From Caldifarciminota bacterium (GTDB taxonomy: Bacteria > Hydrothermota > Tepidihabitantia > SM23-42), in NCBI GenBank assembly GCA_020343595.1, contig CP070802.1, positions 978,536-1,011,981 of the forward strand: a stretch of DNA of 33,446 bases. The letters run 5' to 3'. The position numbers and the translations under genes were made by a program. Positions 1-9,951 of the stretch are shown here, piece by piece (the stretch's first letter is position 1; every line of letters starts with the position of its first letter). Under the pieces are notes generated by a model, which made no database searches, was not told the DNA's origin, and worked only from the letters and a program-made list of their open reading frames with translations.

Positions 1-2997
1 AATACGATCCTACCGGCCGGCGAGTTACTGGATGGCCCTAACATCGAATTCCTCGCTCACAAAGAAGTTAAGAAAGTCACCATCATTGATTCGCATCATC
101 CCGGGGTGACAATACTCACGAACACACTGAAGAAAGACCGGACCCACTCCAAAGAAGAAGCAGCAAAGAAAATATACACCCTGCTGCGTTCAATGGCGCC
201 GCCGACTCTCGATATCGCAATGTCTTATATCAATAATATCCTCTTTGACCTCGGTCATTTTGACCTCGGTGATGTCGGTCGCTTCAAGTTGAACATGCGG
301 CTTGACATTACGGAACGCACGAAGAAAAAGGATTTTGCGATCGAAGATCTCCTTGAGATCTTCCGTCGTCTATTCGAACTCGCCGCGGGTGAACTGGAGC
401 CAGATGACATCGATCATCTTGGCAATCGACGAGTTCGCCGCGTCGGCGAATTACTCGGAGAGCAATTCAGGTTAGCAATAAAGCAGTTGAAGCAGAACAT
501 AAAAGAACGGGCATCGCTGATGGATGAATCGGGTCTGACGCCACAGGATTTGATAAATCCACGGCTCGTCTCGAATATCATAAACAAATTCTTCACGACA
601 TCACAGCTGTCCCAATTCATGGAGCAGACAAATCCATTGTCAGAAATGACCCACAAGAGGCGCATTTCGTCTCTCGGCCTTGGCGGTCTGACAAGACAGA
701 CGGCTGGCTTTGAGGTACGCGATGTACACTATTCACATTACTCCCGGATCTGCCCGATCGAGACGCCGGAGGGACCCAACATCGGTCTGATATCGAGTCT
801 GGCCAGTTTTGCCAAGATCGACAAGTACGGATTCATCCTCGCCCCCTACTGGGTAGTGAAGAAGGGCCGCGTCACCGGAGAAGTCATGTATCTAAGGGCT
901 GATGAAGAAGACAAATACACCATTGCCCAGGCGAACACACCGGTCGACGCCAAAGGTAAGATGACAACCGAACACGTGCTTTGCCGTCGACGGGATGATT
1001 TTCCACTGATCACGCCCAGCGAAGTGCACCTCATGGACGTTTCACCGGAGCAAGTCTTCAGTCCCACGACTTCGCTAATTCCGTTCCTGGAACACGATGA
1101 TGCAGACCGGGCGCTGATGGGTTCCAATATGCAGCGACAAGCAGTACCGCTGATCGACCCGGATATACCCTATGTAGGCACCGGTATGGAAGATCGCATC
1201 GCTAAGAATAGCGGGATATTGCTACTCGCCGGGGAAGACGGCAGAGTCGATTATGCCGATGCTTCAAGGATCGTCATCGAAACGACCCGCAAGACAAAGA
1301 AAAGGTATCAACTGTCGAAATTCGTAAGGTCCAACCAAAACACCTGCATACACCAGCGACCACTTGTTGAAGTCGGCCAGAAGGTAAGAAAGAACGATGT
1401 GTTGGCCGACGGTTATGCAACAAAAGATGGCGTCCTGGCGCTCGGCAAGAATGTTCTTGTTGCCTTTATGCCATTTCTTGGCTACAATTTCGAAGATGCT
1501 GTTGTGGTAAGTGAGCGCCTGGTACGTGATGATACCTTTTCCTCTATCCACATCATCGAGTGCACCTGCGAAGTCCGAGAAACGAAACTCGGCCCGGAAG
1601 AAGTAACCAGGGATATCCCAGGATTGTCGGACTTTCTGTTGAAGGATCTTGATGAATTCGGCATTGTCCGCGTGGGTGCTGAAGTAGGTCCTGACGATAT
1701 CATTGTCGGCAAGATTACGCCAAAGGGCGAGACCGAACTGACCCCCGAAGAAAGACTGATGCGGGCAGTGTTCGCCGAGAAAGCGACCAATGTAAGAGAT
1801 ACGTCACTGAGGATCGAACCAGGTGTCGAAGGCGTCGTTATCGACCGGAAGATACTAACTCGGAAAACAACCGACCCTCTCGCCAAGAGCGTCGAAGAGG
1901 AACGCAGAACGAAAATCCAGCAGGAATTCGAATCGCTTCAGCAAGAGATCATCACGACTCGCAATAATTTCTTGAAGACCAGGCTGGCCGGAAAGACTGC
2001 GGCGTCATCCATACGGAACGAAAAAGGAAAAATCATTCTTCTCAAGGGTAGAACATATGATGATAGCTTCCTTGAGAATTTGACCTTTGCTAAGTTCGAG
2101 GCCGACGATAAATTCGTAACGAATAGCAAACTCAACGAAGAAGTGACGGACATAACCAAAGAGAGCGAAGAACGACTACTGCAAATTATTGCCGACAAGA
2201 AGAACGAAGAAGACAAACTACTGAAAGGTGATGAGTTGCCGCATGGTGTTTTGAAGATAATCAAGGTATTCATCGCTCAGAAACGAAGGATTGCTGTCGG
2301 TGACAAGATGGCCGGACGGCACGGTAACAAAGGTGTCGTGGCAAAGATCATGCCCGAAGAAGACATGCCATTCCTGCCTGACGGCACGCCCGTCGATATC
2401 ATACTCAATCCACTCGGAGTGCCCTCGCGAATGAACGTGGGACAGATCCTCGAGACACACCTGGGTTGGGCGGCGGACAAACTGAAGTTTTATGCAATTA
2501 CTCCGATATTCAACGGTGCAACGATCGAGGAGCTGAAAGGCAAATTAAAAGAAGCTGACCTGCCCGAAGACGGTCAGATCCAGCTACGTGACGGCCGAAA
2601 CGGGATGCCAGTGGCCTCCAAAGTTACCGTGGGCCAGATGTACATGATGAAGCTGATACATATGGTTGATGAGAAGATACACGCTCGGTCCACCGGTCCC
2701 TACTCTCTGATAACACAACAGCCGCTCGGCGGGAAAGCTCAATTTGGCGGTCAACGACTAGGTGAAATGGAAGTCTGGGCACTTGAAGCTTATGGTGCTG
2801 CCTACACGCTGCAGGAGATGCTGACCGTCAAATCCGACGACGTTGCGGGAAGAGCATCAATGTATGAAGCGCTCATCAGGGGTAAAAATCCTCCACGACC
2901 CAAAGCCCCTGCTTCATTCAATGTGCTCCTGAAGGAACTACAAGGGCTATGTTTCAATATTACCCTTGAGAAAAAGGAGGAACCCGATGAAAAGTAA
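1..2997 (+). CDS. rpoB: DNA-directed RNA polymerase subunit beta (partial, 5' end outside window)
   Basis: Catalytic beta subunit of RNA polymerase. The reading frame is open from base 1, so the GTG at 106 is an internal codon, not the start. Compared with E. coli RpoB (1342 residues) roughly the first 300 residues are missing and 998 are present. The rifampicin pocket is near window residues 200-235 (QLSQFMEQTNPLSE, THKRRISSLG), followed by the invariant CPIETPEGPNIGL. The active-site segment GDKMAGRHGNKG and the C-terminal clamp segments GGKAQFGGQRLGEMEVWALE and EMLTVKSDDVAGR are intact. It overlaps rpoC by 11 bases, as expected for translationally coupled beta and beta-prime genes; rplL or other ribosomal genes would be expected upstream. 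Against E. coli, the rifampicin region carries D516E, A532S and P535L-type differences. Confidence 0.98.
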   Translation, partial: NTILPAGELLDGPNIEFLAHKEVKKVTIIDSHHPGVTILTNTLKKDRTHSKEEAAKKIYTLLRSMAPPTLDIAMSYINNILFDLGHFDLGDVGRFKLNMRLDITERTKKKDFAIEDLLEIFRRLFELAAGELEPDDIDHLGNRRVRRVGELLGEQFRLAIKQLKQNIKERASLMDESGLTPQDLINPRLVSNIINKFFTTSQLSQFMEQTNPLSEMTHKRRISSLGLGGLTRQTAGFEVRDVHYSHYSRICPIETPEGPNIGLISSLASFAKIDKYGFILAPYWVVKKGRVTGEVMYLRADEEDKYTIAQANTPVDAKGKMTTEHVLCRRRDDFPLITPSEVHLMDVSPEQVFSPTTSLIPFLEHDDADRALMGSNMQRQAVPLIDPDIPYVGTGMEDRIAKNSGILLLAGEDGRVDYADASRIVIETTRKTKKRYQLSKFVRSNQNTCIHQRPLVEVGQKVRKNDVLADGYATKDGVLALGKNVLVAFMPFLGYNFEDAVVVSERLVRDDTFSSIHIIECTCEVRETKLGPEEVTRDIPGLSDFLLKDLDEFGIVRVGAEVGPDDIIVGKITPKGETELTPEERLMRAVFAEKATNVRDTSLRIEPGVEGVVIDRKILTRKTTDPLAKSVEEERRTKIQQEFESLQQEIITTRNNFLKTRLAGKTAASSIRNEKGKIILLKGRTYDDSFLENLTFAKFEADDKFVTNSKLNEEVTDITKESEERLLQIIADKKNEEDKLLKGDELPHGVLKIIKVFIAQKRRIAVGDKMAGRHGNKGVVAKIMPEEDMPFLPDGTPVDIILNPLGVPSRMNVGQILETHLGWAADKLKFYAITPIFNGATIEELKGKLKEADLPEDGQIQLRDGRNGMPVASKVTVGQMYMMKLIHMVDEKIHARSTGPYSLITQQPLGGKAQFGGQRLGEMEVWALEAYGAAYTLQEMLTVKSDDVAGRASMYEALIRGKNPPRPKAPASFNVLLKELQGLCFNITLEKKEEPDEK
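2974..2980 (+). promoter_or_regulatory. Shine-Dalgarno site of rpoC, deciding its start
   Basis: AAGGAGG lies inside the last codons of rpoB, six bases before the ATG at 2987. It selects that ATG over the in-frame TTG at 2966, which would add seven residues and has no such site. Confidence 0.85.
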
Positions 2998-5900
2998 GAC
3001 CTACGATACTTTTGATCTCATCGATTACGATACGATAAAACTATCCTTGGCTTCCCCAGAGACGATAGTATCCTGGTCACGTGGTGAAGTTACCCGCGCC
3101 GACACGATAAATTACCGTACGCAGAGACCGGAAAAGGACGGTTTGTTCTGCGAAAGAATATTCGGTCCGGTTAAGGACTTCGAATGTTCATGCGGGAAGT
3201 ACAAGAAAGCCAAGTATCGAGGTACGGTCTGCGAACGATGCGGGGTCGAGGTGGTTCCTTCGTCGGTCCGCAGGGATAGGATGGGGCATGTTGACCTTGC
3301 GGTACCAGTAGCGCATCTCTTCTACTACAAGATTTCACCGAGCAAGATCGGACTCCTCCTCGATCTGTCAATCAATCAATTGGAAGCAATACTGAACTAC
3401 GAAGCGTACGTGGTGCTGGAATCGGGTGATTCGCCCTACAGAAAAGGAGAAGTACTGGTTGAAGAAGAATTCCAGGAAGCGGTTAAGAAGTTCGAAGGGT
3501 TTAAGGCCGATATGGGAGGACAGCCGATTTATGATCTGCTGAGGGAGATCGATCTGGAAAACCTGTCATCGGATCTGCGCATAAGGCTGGAAAAGGAAAC
3601 ACTGCAAGCGCGGCGCGTACAGCTATTGAAGAAACTGAAGCTGGTCGAAGCATTCCGGCTATCCGGCAATCGTCCCGAGTGGATGGTCTTGACGAGAATC
3701 CCGGTAATACCACCCGACTTGCGGCCGCTTGTTGCTCTTGAAGGAGGACGGTACGCGACGTCTGACCTCAATGATCTATACAAACGTGTCATAACACGGA
3801 ATAACCGGGTCAAATCGATCACTTCGGGCATAAAGACTCCTGAAGTGATTATCCGTAATGAGAAAAGAATGTTGCAGGATTCAGTCGACGCTCTCCTCGA
3901 TAATTCTCGACGCAGCCGCCCGATCAAAGGACGCGGTAACAGACCTCTCAGATCCCTTGCTGATGCGTTGAAAGGAAAACAAGGAAGGTTTCGCAGAAAT
4001 CTGTTGGGTAAAAGAGTGGACTACTCAGGTAGATCAGTAATTGTCGTTGATCCAACACTGAAACTCTATCAATGCGGTATCCCAAAGGAGATGGCGCTGG
4101 AATTGTTCAAACCGATGATCGTACGCAAGCTAGAAGAAAGAGGCGTCGTTGATTCGGAAAGAAGCGCCCGCAGGTTAGTCCGTGCTCGCTCAACTGAAGT
4201 GTACGAAATACTCGACGAAATCATCAAGAACCATCCCGTACTCCTCAACCGTGCACCTACCCTTCACCGCGTTTCAATCCAGGCATTCCTTCCGGTGTTA
4301 CGTGAAGGCAGAGCCATCGCAATACATCCCCTCGTCTGCCATCCTTATAACGCGGATTTCGACGGCGATACGATGAGTGTACACGTACCGCTATCTCCGG
4401 AGGCCATACTCGAATCGTATATGCTTATGCTTTCGATACACAATATTCGATCACCCGGCAACGGGCGCGCCCTAATGGCACCGACGCAGGATATGGTTAT
4501 AGGACTGCACTATCTCACAAAGCTAGGACAGGATACCCCCGAATCCATGCGCGCATTCTCCTCGGTCGATGAAATCTATACGGCCATTTATCATGGTCAT
4601 CTTGAGTTTCATCAGACAATAAAATATGTGTTCAACGGCAAGGTCATTGAAACGACTCCAGGCAGAGTGATCTTCAACGAGCAGTTACCAGTCGAAATGC
4701 GATTCAAGAATGTTGAGGTTAATAAGAAGACCCTCTCCAGCATAGTGGACGAGTGCCTTGACAAATTCGGAACCGAGAAAACCATCACCGTCCTGGACAA
4801 CCTCAAGAAATTCGGCTTCGAGATCGCCACCAGCTCTGGATTGACGATCGGGATCGACGACATGTTAAGTCTGAAAACGAAGGATAGGATATGGACCAAG
4901 GGCGCAAGGGAAGTACAGGAAATCAACAGAGCCCATCAAGGGGGATTGATATCCGAGACCGAACGTTACAATAAGGTTATTGATACCTGGACGAGGGTCT
5001 CAATGGACATCGAAGAAGGCCTAATTGAGGAACTCGAAAGAGACCGTAAAGGGTTCAATCCGCTTTACATGATGGTGAATTCTGGTGCACGTGGTTCGCG
5101 GAACCAAGCCTGCCAGATCTGCGGGTTGCGCGGCCTAATGTCCAAACCGCAACGCAAAGTAACTTCGGTTCAGATCATTGAAACACCGATAAAATCATCC
5201 TGCAAGGACGGACTCACAGTCTTAGAGTATTTCATTTCAACGCATGGCGCCAGGAAGGGATTGGCCGACACGGCATTGAAGACCGCCGATGCCGGCTATC
5301 TGACGCGGCGCCTCGTCGATGTAGCCCAGAACGTAACGACGACGGTCGAAGATTGCGGTACTATCATGGGACAGGAGATAAGTGCCTTGAAAGAGGGAGA
5401 AAAGATCGTCGAGCCCTTGAGTGAACGCATTGTGGGCAGAGTTGCCCTCGTCGATGTCATCGACCCACTTTCAAATGAAACAATTGTCAAAGCAGGTGAA
5501 GAGATATCAAACGAAGATTCTCTGAAGATTGAGAAGAGCGGGATCGAGAAGGTTAAGGTTCGCTCGATCCTGACCTGCGAGGCACCAGTAGGGCTATGTG
5601 CAAAATGCTACGGGCGGAATCTCGCCACCGGTCGAATGGTAGAGATCGGAGAGGCGGTTGGAGTCCTTGCCGCACAATGTATCGGCGAGCCGGGAACCCA
5701 GCTGACACTCCGGACCTTTCACACTGGTGGAGTCGCACTGCGCATTGCCGAGAGCGCTTCGCGTAACGCTGAATTCGCAGGTAAGGTCAGTTTCGAAAAT
5801 CTATCTGCAGCCGAGCGCGAAGATGGTCTAATGGTAAGTCTCAACGATAAGGGTCGCATGGGCATCAAAGGCAGTACACGGAAGATCAGTTATAATATTC

Positions 5901-7012
5901 CAATCGGTGCGATCATCTATCCAAAAGCCAAGGGGACAGTGAACGAGGGTGATATTCTGTTCGAGTGGGATCCATATTCGATACCGATCGTGAGTCCGTC
6001 GGGCGGTACGATCAAGTATCAGGATATCATTCCCGGTGTGACAATGCAGGAGAACTGGGTGGATGAGAGATCCGGTGGCAAGCAGTTCGTAATCGTCGAA
6101 GACCGACTTCGCCACCATCACCCGAAGATCAACGTCGTCGAGAAGAAGAGTAAAGTACTCAAAACCTTTTCTATTCCAGCCGGTACGTACCTGCTGGTGA
6201 AGGACGGCGATAAGATAACGCCTGGCACGCTCATCGCCAGAATACCAAAGGAGATCGGTAAGAGTAAGGACATCACCGGTGGTCTGCCTCGTGTCGAGGA
6301 GTTATTCGAAGCGAAGATCGTCAAGAATCCAGCAGTTGTTACGGAAATCGACGGTATTTGCGATGTTGATGAGGAAAAGGGATTCTGGAAGATAATGGTA
6401 ACACCTGAGGTCGGTGATGTCAGGTCATACAAGATACCAACTACAAGATATCTGAAAGTGCACTCCGGTGAATTTGTGCGTGCTGGTGACCCGCTCTGTG
6501 AGGGCGCCATTGATCCACACGATATATTAAGAATCAAAGGACCTATGGAGACGCAGCGCTTTCTTGTCAATGAAATACTCGAAGTCTACCGGATACAGGA
6601 TGTAAAAATAGACGACAAGCACATTGAAGTAATCGTCCGGCAAATGTTACAGAAGGTCAAAATAGAAGAGCCGGGAAATACACCGTTCGTGGGTGGTGAG
6701 ATCGTAGACAAACGACGCGTGATCGAGGTGAACCAGCAGGCACTCGTTGAGGGAAAGAAACCAGCCACCTATCGCCCGATACTACTCGGCATTACGAGGG
6801 CAGCTCTCTCGACCGAGTCATTCTTCTCGGCGTCAAGTTTCCAGGAGACGACCAAAGTACTGGCCGATGCAGCGGTCGAAGGGAAAGTAGACCGCCTTGA
6901 GGGATTGAAAGAGAATGTCATCGTTGGACGCATCATACCTGCCGGCACGGGGCTCAGACGTTATCAGGGAATAGCACTGGAGACAGAGAAAACCGAAGCG
7001 CAGGCGATTTAG
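2987..7012 (+). CDS. rpoC: DNA-directed RNA polymerase subunit beta'
   Basis: Large catalytic subunit of RNA polymerase, 1341 residues from the ATG at 2987. The N-terminal zinc site is C67, C69, C82, C85. The catalytic magnesium loop NADFDGD is at 455-461 (D457, D459, D461). The second zinc site is C790, C864, C871, C874. The trigger-loop segment reads [16 protein letters not shown]. All catalytic and structural landmarks are present and the length is close to that of compact bacterial beta-prime proteins; no large lineage insert is obvious. It follows rpoB with an 11-base overlap. Transcription probably ends in the strong inverted repeat just downstream at 7021-7059. No intein or frameshift was seen. 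Confidence 0.98.
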   Translation: MKSKTYDTFDLIDYDTIKLSLASPETIVSWSRGEVTRADTINYRTQRPEKDGLFCERIFGPVKDFECSCGKYKKAKYRGTVCERCGVEVVPSSVRRDRMGHVDLAVPVAHLFYYKISPSKIGLLLDLSINQLEAILNYEAYVVLESGDSPYRKGEVLVEEEFQEAVKKFEGFKADMGGQPIYDLLREIDLENLSSDLRIRLEKETLQARRVQLLKKLKLVEAFRLSGNRPEWMVLTRIPVIPPDLRPLVALEGGRYATSDLNDLYKRVITRNNRVKSITSGIKTPEVIIRNEKRMLQDSVDALLDNSRRSRPIKGRGNRPLRSLADALKGKQGRFRRNLLGKRVDYSGRSVIVVDPTLKLYQCGIPKEMALELFKPMIVRKLEERGVVDSERSARRLVRARSTEVYEILDEIIKNHPVLLNRAPTLHRVSIQAFLPVLREGRAIAIHPLVCHPYNADFDGDTMSVHVPLSPEAILESYMLMLSIHNIRSPGNGRALMAPTQDMVIGLHYLTKLGQDTPESMRAFSSVDEIYTAIYHGHLEFHQTIKYVFNGKVIETTPGRVIFNEQLPVEMRFKNVEVNKKTLSSIVDECLDKFGTEKTITVLDNLKKFGFEIATSSGLTIGIDDMLSLKTKDRIWTKGAREVQEINRAHQGGLISETERYNKVIDTWTRVSMDIEEGLIEELERDRKGFNPLYMMVNSGARGSRNQACQICGLRGLMSKPQRKVTSVQIIETPIKSSCKDGLTVLEYFISTHGARKGLADTALKTADAGYLTRRLVDVAQNVTTTVEDCGTIMGQEISALKEGEKIVEPLSERIVGRVALVDVIDPLSNETIVKAGEEISNEDSLKIEKSGIEKVKVRSILTCEAPVGLCAKCYGRNLATGRMVEIGEAVGVLAAQCIGEPGTQLTLRTFHTGGVALRIAESASRNAEFAGKVSFENLSAAEREDGLMVSLNDKGRMGIKGSTRKISYNIPIGAIIYPKAKGTVNEGDILFEWDPYSIPIVSPSGGTIKYQDIIPGVTMQENWVDERSGGKQFVIVEDRLRHHHPKINVVEKKSKVLKTFSIPAGTYLLVKDGDKITPGTLIARIPKEIGKSKDITGGLPRVEELFEAKIVKNPAVVTEIDGICDVDEEKGFWKIMVTPEVGDVRSYKIPTTRYLKVHSGEFVRAGDPLCEGAIDPHDILRIKGPMETQRFLVNEILEVYRIQDVKIDDKHIEVIVRQMLQKVKIEEPGNTPFVGGEIVDKRRVIEVNQQALVEGKKPATYRPILLGITRAALSTESFFSASSFQETTKVLADAAVEGKVDRLEGLKENVIVGRIIPAGTGLRRYQGIALETEKTEAQAI

Positions 7013-7020
7013 AAAACAGT

Positions 7021-7059
7021 CTATAAGAAAAGGCCCCTCAGAGGGGCCTTTTCTTATAG
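7021..7059. terminator. Bidirectional intrinsic terminator between rpoC and the converging gene
   Basis: Perfect 19-bp inverted repeat: arms 7021-7039 and 7041-7059 with a single centre base at 7040. The GC core is GGCCCCTC/GAGGGGCC, flanked by AAAA on the left and TTTT on the right, so the hairpin has a U-tract in both directions. The stop codon of the minus-strand gene (7054-7056) lies within the right arm. Confidence 0.92.
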
Positions 7060-7536
7060 TAGACTCATTATGAATCCGGTTATGATCGGAACCGAGAAAT
7101 TGTCATCTAGTGGTAAAGGAAGCGACTCGAAAACCGAAGCGACAACAGCACCGACAATCAGATGCCAGAGCGGTAATCCACCTGTAAGGATGTGCAACAA
7201 ATAGGCGCTCACCAATGATGCAACCAGGAAGGCAAGAGTACCCAATACCGTCTTGTTCTGAAAGATTCTGGGACTCTTGATGTTCTGACCAAAAATCGCC
7301 GCAAAAGTATCACCAACGATTATGTACGAGCACGCCGCCACGACTATAGGTTTACCGTAGAGCAGCGAAGTAATGAAACATCCAAGCAACAGATACGATG
7401 CCCCACTCAGTCGTCTGATCTCATGTCGCCGCAGGAATGAACCGAAGAACAGTATGAACGCTTCCTTTATACCATTGATATGAAGACGCAGAAAATCCAC
7501 CATGCCTACGGCAAAACATACCATGGCCAGCAGCAT
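7054..7536 (-). CDS. Polyprenol/diacylglycerol-kinase-like (SEC59/DGK1 type) membrane protein; true start uncertain, probably further upstream
   Basis: Integral membrane protein resembling CTP-dependent dolichol/diacylglycerol kinases and phosphatidate cytidylyltransferases. Family signatures are IVGDTFAAIFGQ with a following K-T-V-L-G-T, and the C-terminal PLPLDDNFSVP, matching the DDN-x-[ST]-[VI]-P motif; several hydrophobic helices lie between. The first ATG at 7536 gives 160 residues, short for the family. In-frame codons upstream, back to about 7632, encode KAEVFRKLLNLWAIFIPI, which looks like the usual first segment (E-x-R-K plus a hydrophobic helix). That stretch has no ATG, GTG or TTG; only ATT at 7632 or ATA is available, and it would overlap the end of the barrel gene. 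It is last in the operon running from 9796. The family call is fairly firm; the lipid substrate is unknown. Confidence 0.7.
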   Translation of the reverse strand: MLLAMVCFAVGMVDFLRLHINGIKEAFILFFGSFLRRHEIRRLSGASYLLLGCFITSLLYGKPIVVAACSYIIVGDTFAAIFGQNIKSPRIFQNKTVLGTLAFLVASLVSAYLLHILTGGLPLWHLIVGAVVASVFESLPLPLDDNFSVPIITGFIMSLL

Positions 7537-7625
7537 GCGTCCGCGCGGCTCCGGGGAAAGTTGATAGGTTATTGGGATGAATATCGCCCACAGATTGAGA
7601 AGCTTTCTGAAGACTTCGGCCTTTA

Positions 7626-8525
7626 TTAGAATCTTATCCCCGCAGATAACTTGTTTGAATTATCCAGGTCAGGATGTGCCATGAAAGCATAATCGAGGCT
7701 GAACGCCTTATATTGAAGTCCTATGCCAAGCGTGTAGTTACCACGATGAATGCCCATTCTTCCGAAGATCAGATCGCGGTAACCGTATTCAATGCCCATA
7801 TTGACATCAAAACCTGCGACATCTATCGTTTTCACGACGTCTGCCTCAAGCATTAGAGTTGAGTTGATCGCTCGAAGGGGCAAGACTGGAGCAACACCCA
7901 GCGCAATCTTTGGTAATATCGTCTCCTTAGTACCACTCGACCAGATAAGAGGTGACAGCACGAAATCACGTACTGCCAGGCCGACCCTCAGATGATCTAT
8001 CCTATAAGCCACGCCGAGATCGAGACCACCGCCGTAACCCGTTATCGCATTCAGATCGCGGTAGAAAACCTTTATATTTACCCCGTAGGAGAATCGGTCA
8101 TTGCCTCTGGCACCGTTAATGTAGAGGATAAAATCACTCGTTCCTACAGTGTCGTAAGGAATCGGTAGATTGTTGCTTCCGGGGTCCACCGTAGTATCGG
8201 GAAGTGTAGTCAATTTTATGCCACTTGTGTGCACGTATTGAATACCGAAACCCAGACTCATGTTACCACGGGGCAGAACAACTGCTCCAAAATCGTTTTT
8301 CACCACACCCGCAAAATTCTCGGCATGCATCACGTGTGCGCTGCGCGAGACAAAAAAGGTACCTGCCGGATTGAAATGTAGTACCGTTGGATCACTAAAT
8401 TGCGCAATACCGGCACCGCCCATTGCGCTTACACGTGCACCGACCTGTAATTCCTGAAACTCTCCTGCATACTTTGTCCCCAGCAAAAATGCGGGGATCA
8501 TTACTATTTTTATGATGCGACACAT
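7626..8525 (-). CDS. PorV/PorQ-like outer-membrane beta-barrel protein
   Basis: Predicted outer-membrane barrel of 299 residues. The N-terminus has a signal-peptide-like hydrophobic stretch (about residues 5-20). The mature start, GARVSAMGGAGIAQFSDPTV followed by FNPAG, is the characteristic opening of PorV/PorQ/UPF0164 proteins. The rest is alternating polar/hydrophobic strands ending in a C-terminal phenylalanine (SAGIRF), a typical barrel end. PorV in Bacteroidetes shuttles type-IX-secreted cargo; whether this homologue does so is inference, though a sorting-domain protein is encoded at 18041-19879. Its start overlaps the end of the upstream NHL gene by 16 bases, implying coupled translation. 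Confidence 0.75.
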   Translation of the reverse strand: MCRIIKIVMIPAFLLGTKYAGEFQELQVGARVSAMGGAGIAQFSDPTVLHFNPAGTFFVSRSAHVMHAENFAGVVKNDFGAVVLPRGNMSLGFGIQYVHTSGIKLTTLPDTTVDPGSNNLPIPYDTVGTSDFILYINGARGNDRFSYGVNIKVFYRDLNAITGYGGGLDLGVAYRIDHLRVGLAVRDFVLSPLIWSSGTKETILPKIALGVAPVLPLRAINSTLMLEADVVKTIDVAGFDVNMGIEYGYRDLIFGRMGIHRGNYTLGIGLQYKAFSLDYAFMAHPDLDNSNKLSAGIRF

Positions 8526-9796
8526 TTAACACCTGCCTGCATTGTCTTATTTATCCTTCTACCATGTCCCTGCAAACCTTGCAGTCTGATCTGGAACATA
8601 TATTCACCGGGTGGTACTAGCCTGTTTTCATTATCCAGGCCATCCCAGACTACCAGATATTCACCCGGCAATCGCCTAATTCCTTCGATGAAATCCCGTA
8701 TCTTCTTCCCTTGCTGGTCGACGACAGTTATGAAAACACGGGCCTCGTCTGTCAGGTATATTGCCAGCGTCGTTCCGGGCCTGATCGCCGAGAATCTTTC
8801 CGGAAAACATCCGACCACAAATCCGTCTACCGCCAACCACAAATACTGGCCGCCCTGTTTCTCGGAAACGAATACCTGGCCGTACTTACGCCATATCGTA
8901 ATGCCACGAGGCGAGATGAATTCACCCTTCCCGGTGCCGGTCCTGCCAACCGAGATTATATACTTAAGATCATTGTCGAATTTGTGGATCTGGTCATTAA
9001 CCTCATCGGTCACGTAAATGCTTCCATACGAATCCAACGCCACGTAGTGCATGAACACGTCGGCAAGACCCAACTCGAAGTCGTAAACAGAACCAAGAAA
9101 TCTACCTTGGCGCGTGAATTTGGAAACCCTCGTACCATAATTGTCGATGACGACTATGAAATCATCCCTGTGCAAGTTATTGGGATCACCTGCATCGATG
9201 ACAGCTATACCCATGGGCTGATGGATCTCTCCGTAGGCGCGACCCGGTATTCCAAATGAAAGCGTAAGAGAATCGGCCGGCGAGAAGATATAGACCTTCG
9301 AACTATCAAAGTCCGTCACATACAAGTTGTTTTCGGAATCAAGGCAGACTCCAAAAGGACGCCCGGGTACCGGGATCTCTCCGATCTGCTCGAGATCGCC
9401 GTCACGGTACTGGAGTTTGACAATCCTGTGGTTGCCATAATCAGCCAAAACAACAAGCCCGTCGTCATTCGCTGCGATGCCTTTGGGATCTGCAAACACC
9501 CTGTCATCGCCATAGACTTTTACCGCGGACAAACCAGTATTGTACAATATATGCCCGACCCCGGAATTGACCGCGAAGATGGTCAATTCATCATCATCCC
9601 GACGAGTTTTGGGATCGTCGAGCTCCTTCAGCTTGACGGCAACCACACCCTGGGGGTCGTCATAATCGTACGTCGGACCGAGAAATAGCTGCAGATAGTA
9701 TCTAGATGCTCGATGGAAACCGAGAGTGTGTTTGAAAGGAGGTGCCGTAAGTGTCTGGGGATCGTAACTGATGAGCAAACAAAAGAGACCCAACAT
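8510..9796 (-). CDS. Secreted NHL-repeat protein with FlgD-Ig-like C-terminal domain
   Basis: A 428-residue predicted exported protein. A short hydrophobic N-terminus (LGLFCLLIS) may be a signal sequence. Residues of about 90-320 hold NHL/beta-propeller repeats, with recurring units such as FADPKGIAAND...VLADYGNHRIVKL, PFGVCLDSENNLYVTDF and YVALDSYGSIYVTDEVND. The last ~90 residues resemble a FlgD-Ig domain (VVWDGLDNENRLVPPGEYMF). Such propellers bind proteins or glycans outside the cell; no enzymatic residues can be assigned. The gene opens the envelope operon and overlaps the barrel gene by 16 bases. A consensus promoter lies so close that the mRNA probably starts at or next to the ATG, and no Shine-Dalgarno site is visible. 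Confidence 0.75.
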   Translation of the reverse strand: MLGLFCLLISYDPQTLTAPPFKHTLGFHRASRYYLQLFLGPTYDYDDPQGVVAVKLKELDDPKTRRDDDELTIFAVNSGVGHILYNTGLSAVKVYGDDRVFADPKGIAANDDGLVVLADYGNHRIVKLQYRDGDLEQIGEIPVPGRPFGVCLDSENNLYVTDFDSSKVYIFSPADSLTLSFGIPGRAYGEIHQPMGIAVIDAGDPNNLHRDDFIVVIDNYGTRVSKFTRQGRFLGSVYDFELGLADVFMHYVALDSYGSIYVTDEVNDQIHKFDNDLKYIISVGRTGTGKGEFISPRGITIWRKYGQVFVSEKQGGQYLWLAVDGFVVGCFPERFSAIRPGTTLAIYLTDEARVFITVVDQQGKKIRDFIEGIRRLPGEYLVVWDGLDNENRLVPPGEYMFQIRLQGLQGHGRRINKTMQAGVKCVAS

Positions 9797-9803
9797 TCTT
9801 CAT

Positions 9804-9831
9804 ATTATAAGTATTTCCTGTGAATTGTCAA
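9804..9831 (-). promoter_or_regulatory. Sigma-A-type promoter of the NHL/PorV operon, probably leaderless
   Basis: On the minus strand TTGACA (9826-9831), a 16-bp spacer and TATAAT (9804-9809): both hexamers match consensus. The ATG at 9796 starts 8 bases past the -10, where transcription would normally begin. Confidence 0.8.
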
Positions 9832-9851
9832 GCCAAAGGGATGCAACGATA

Positions 9852-9879
9852 TTGACTTCCCCACAGCACCACATATCAT
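9852..9879 (+). promoter_or_regulatory. Promoter of the first larA-like gene
   Basis: TTGACT (9852-9857), a 16-bp spacer and TATCAT (9874-9879), preceded by ATA so that the -35 reads ATATTGACTT, the same extended box seen at 11202 and 14728. It diverges from the NHL promoter, whose -35 is about 20 bases away. Confidence 0.6.
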
Positions 9880-9951
9880 AGATAATCATACAATGGCATC
9901 CAGGGGAAAGGTCTTGTTTAAGGTCTGGATAAGAAAAATAGGTGCAGAAAG

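Noticed and set aside
106..108. GTG as the start of rpoB
   Set aside because: The frame is open to base 1 and the residues before it fit RpoB; the gene simply enters from the left edge.
2966..2986. TTG start of rpoC seven codons upstream
   Set aside because: The AAGGAGG site is correctly spaced for the ATG at 2987, and the [10 protein letters not shown] opening is a normal beta-prime start.
8688..9259. Long plus-strand ORFs opposite the NHL gene
   Set aside because: They are antisense shadows of a gene with clear NHL repeats and promoter; no family resemblance or Shine-Dalgarno site was seen.
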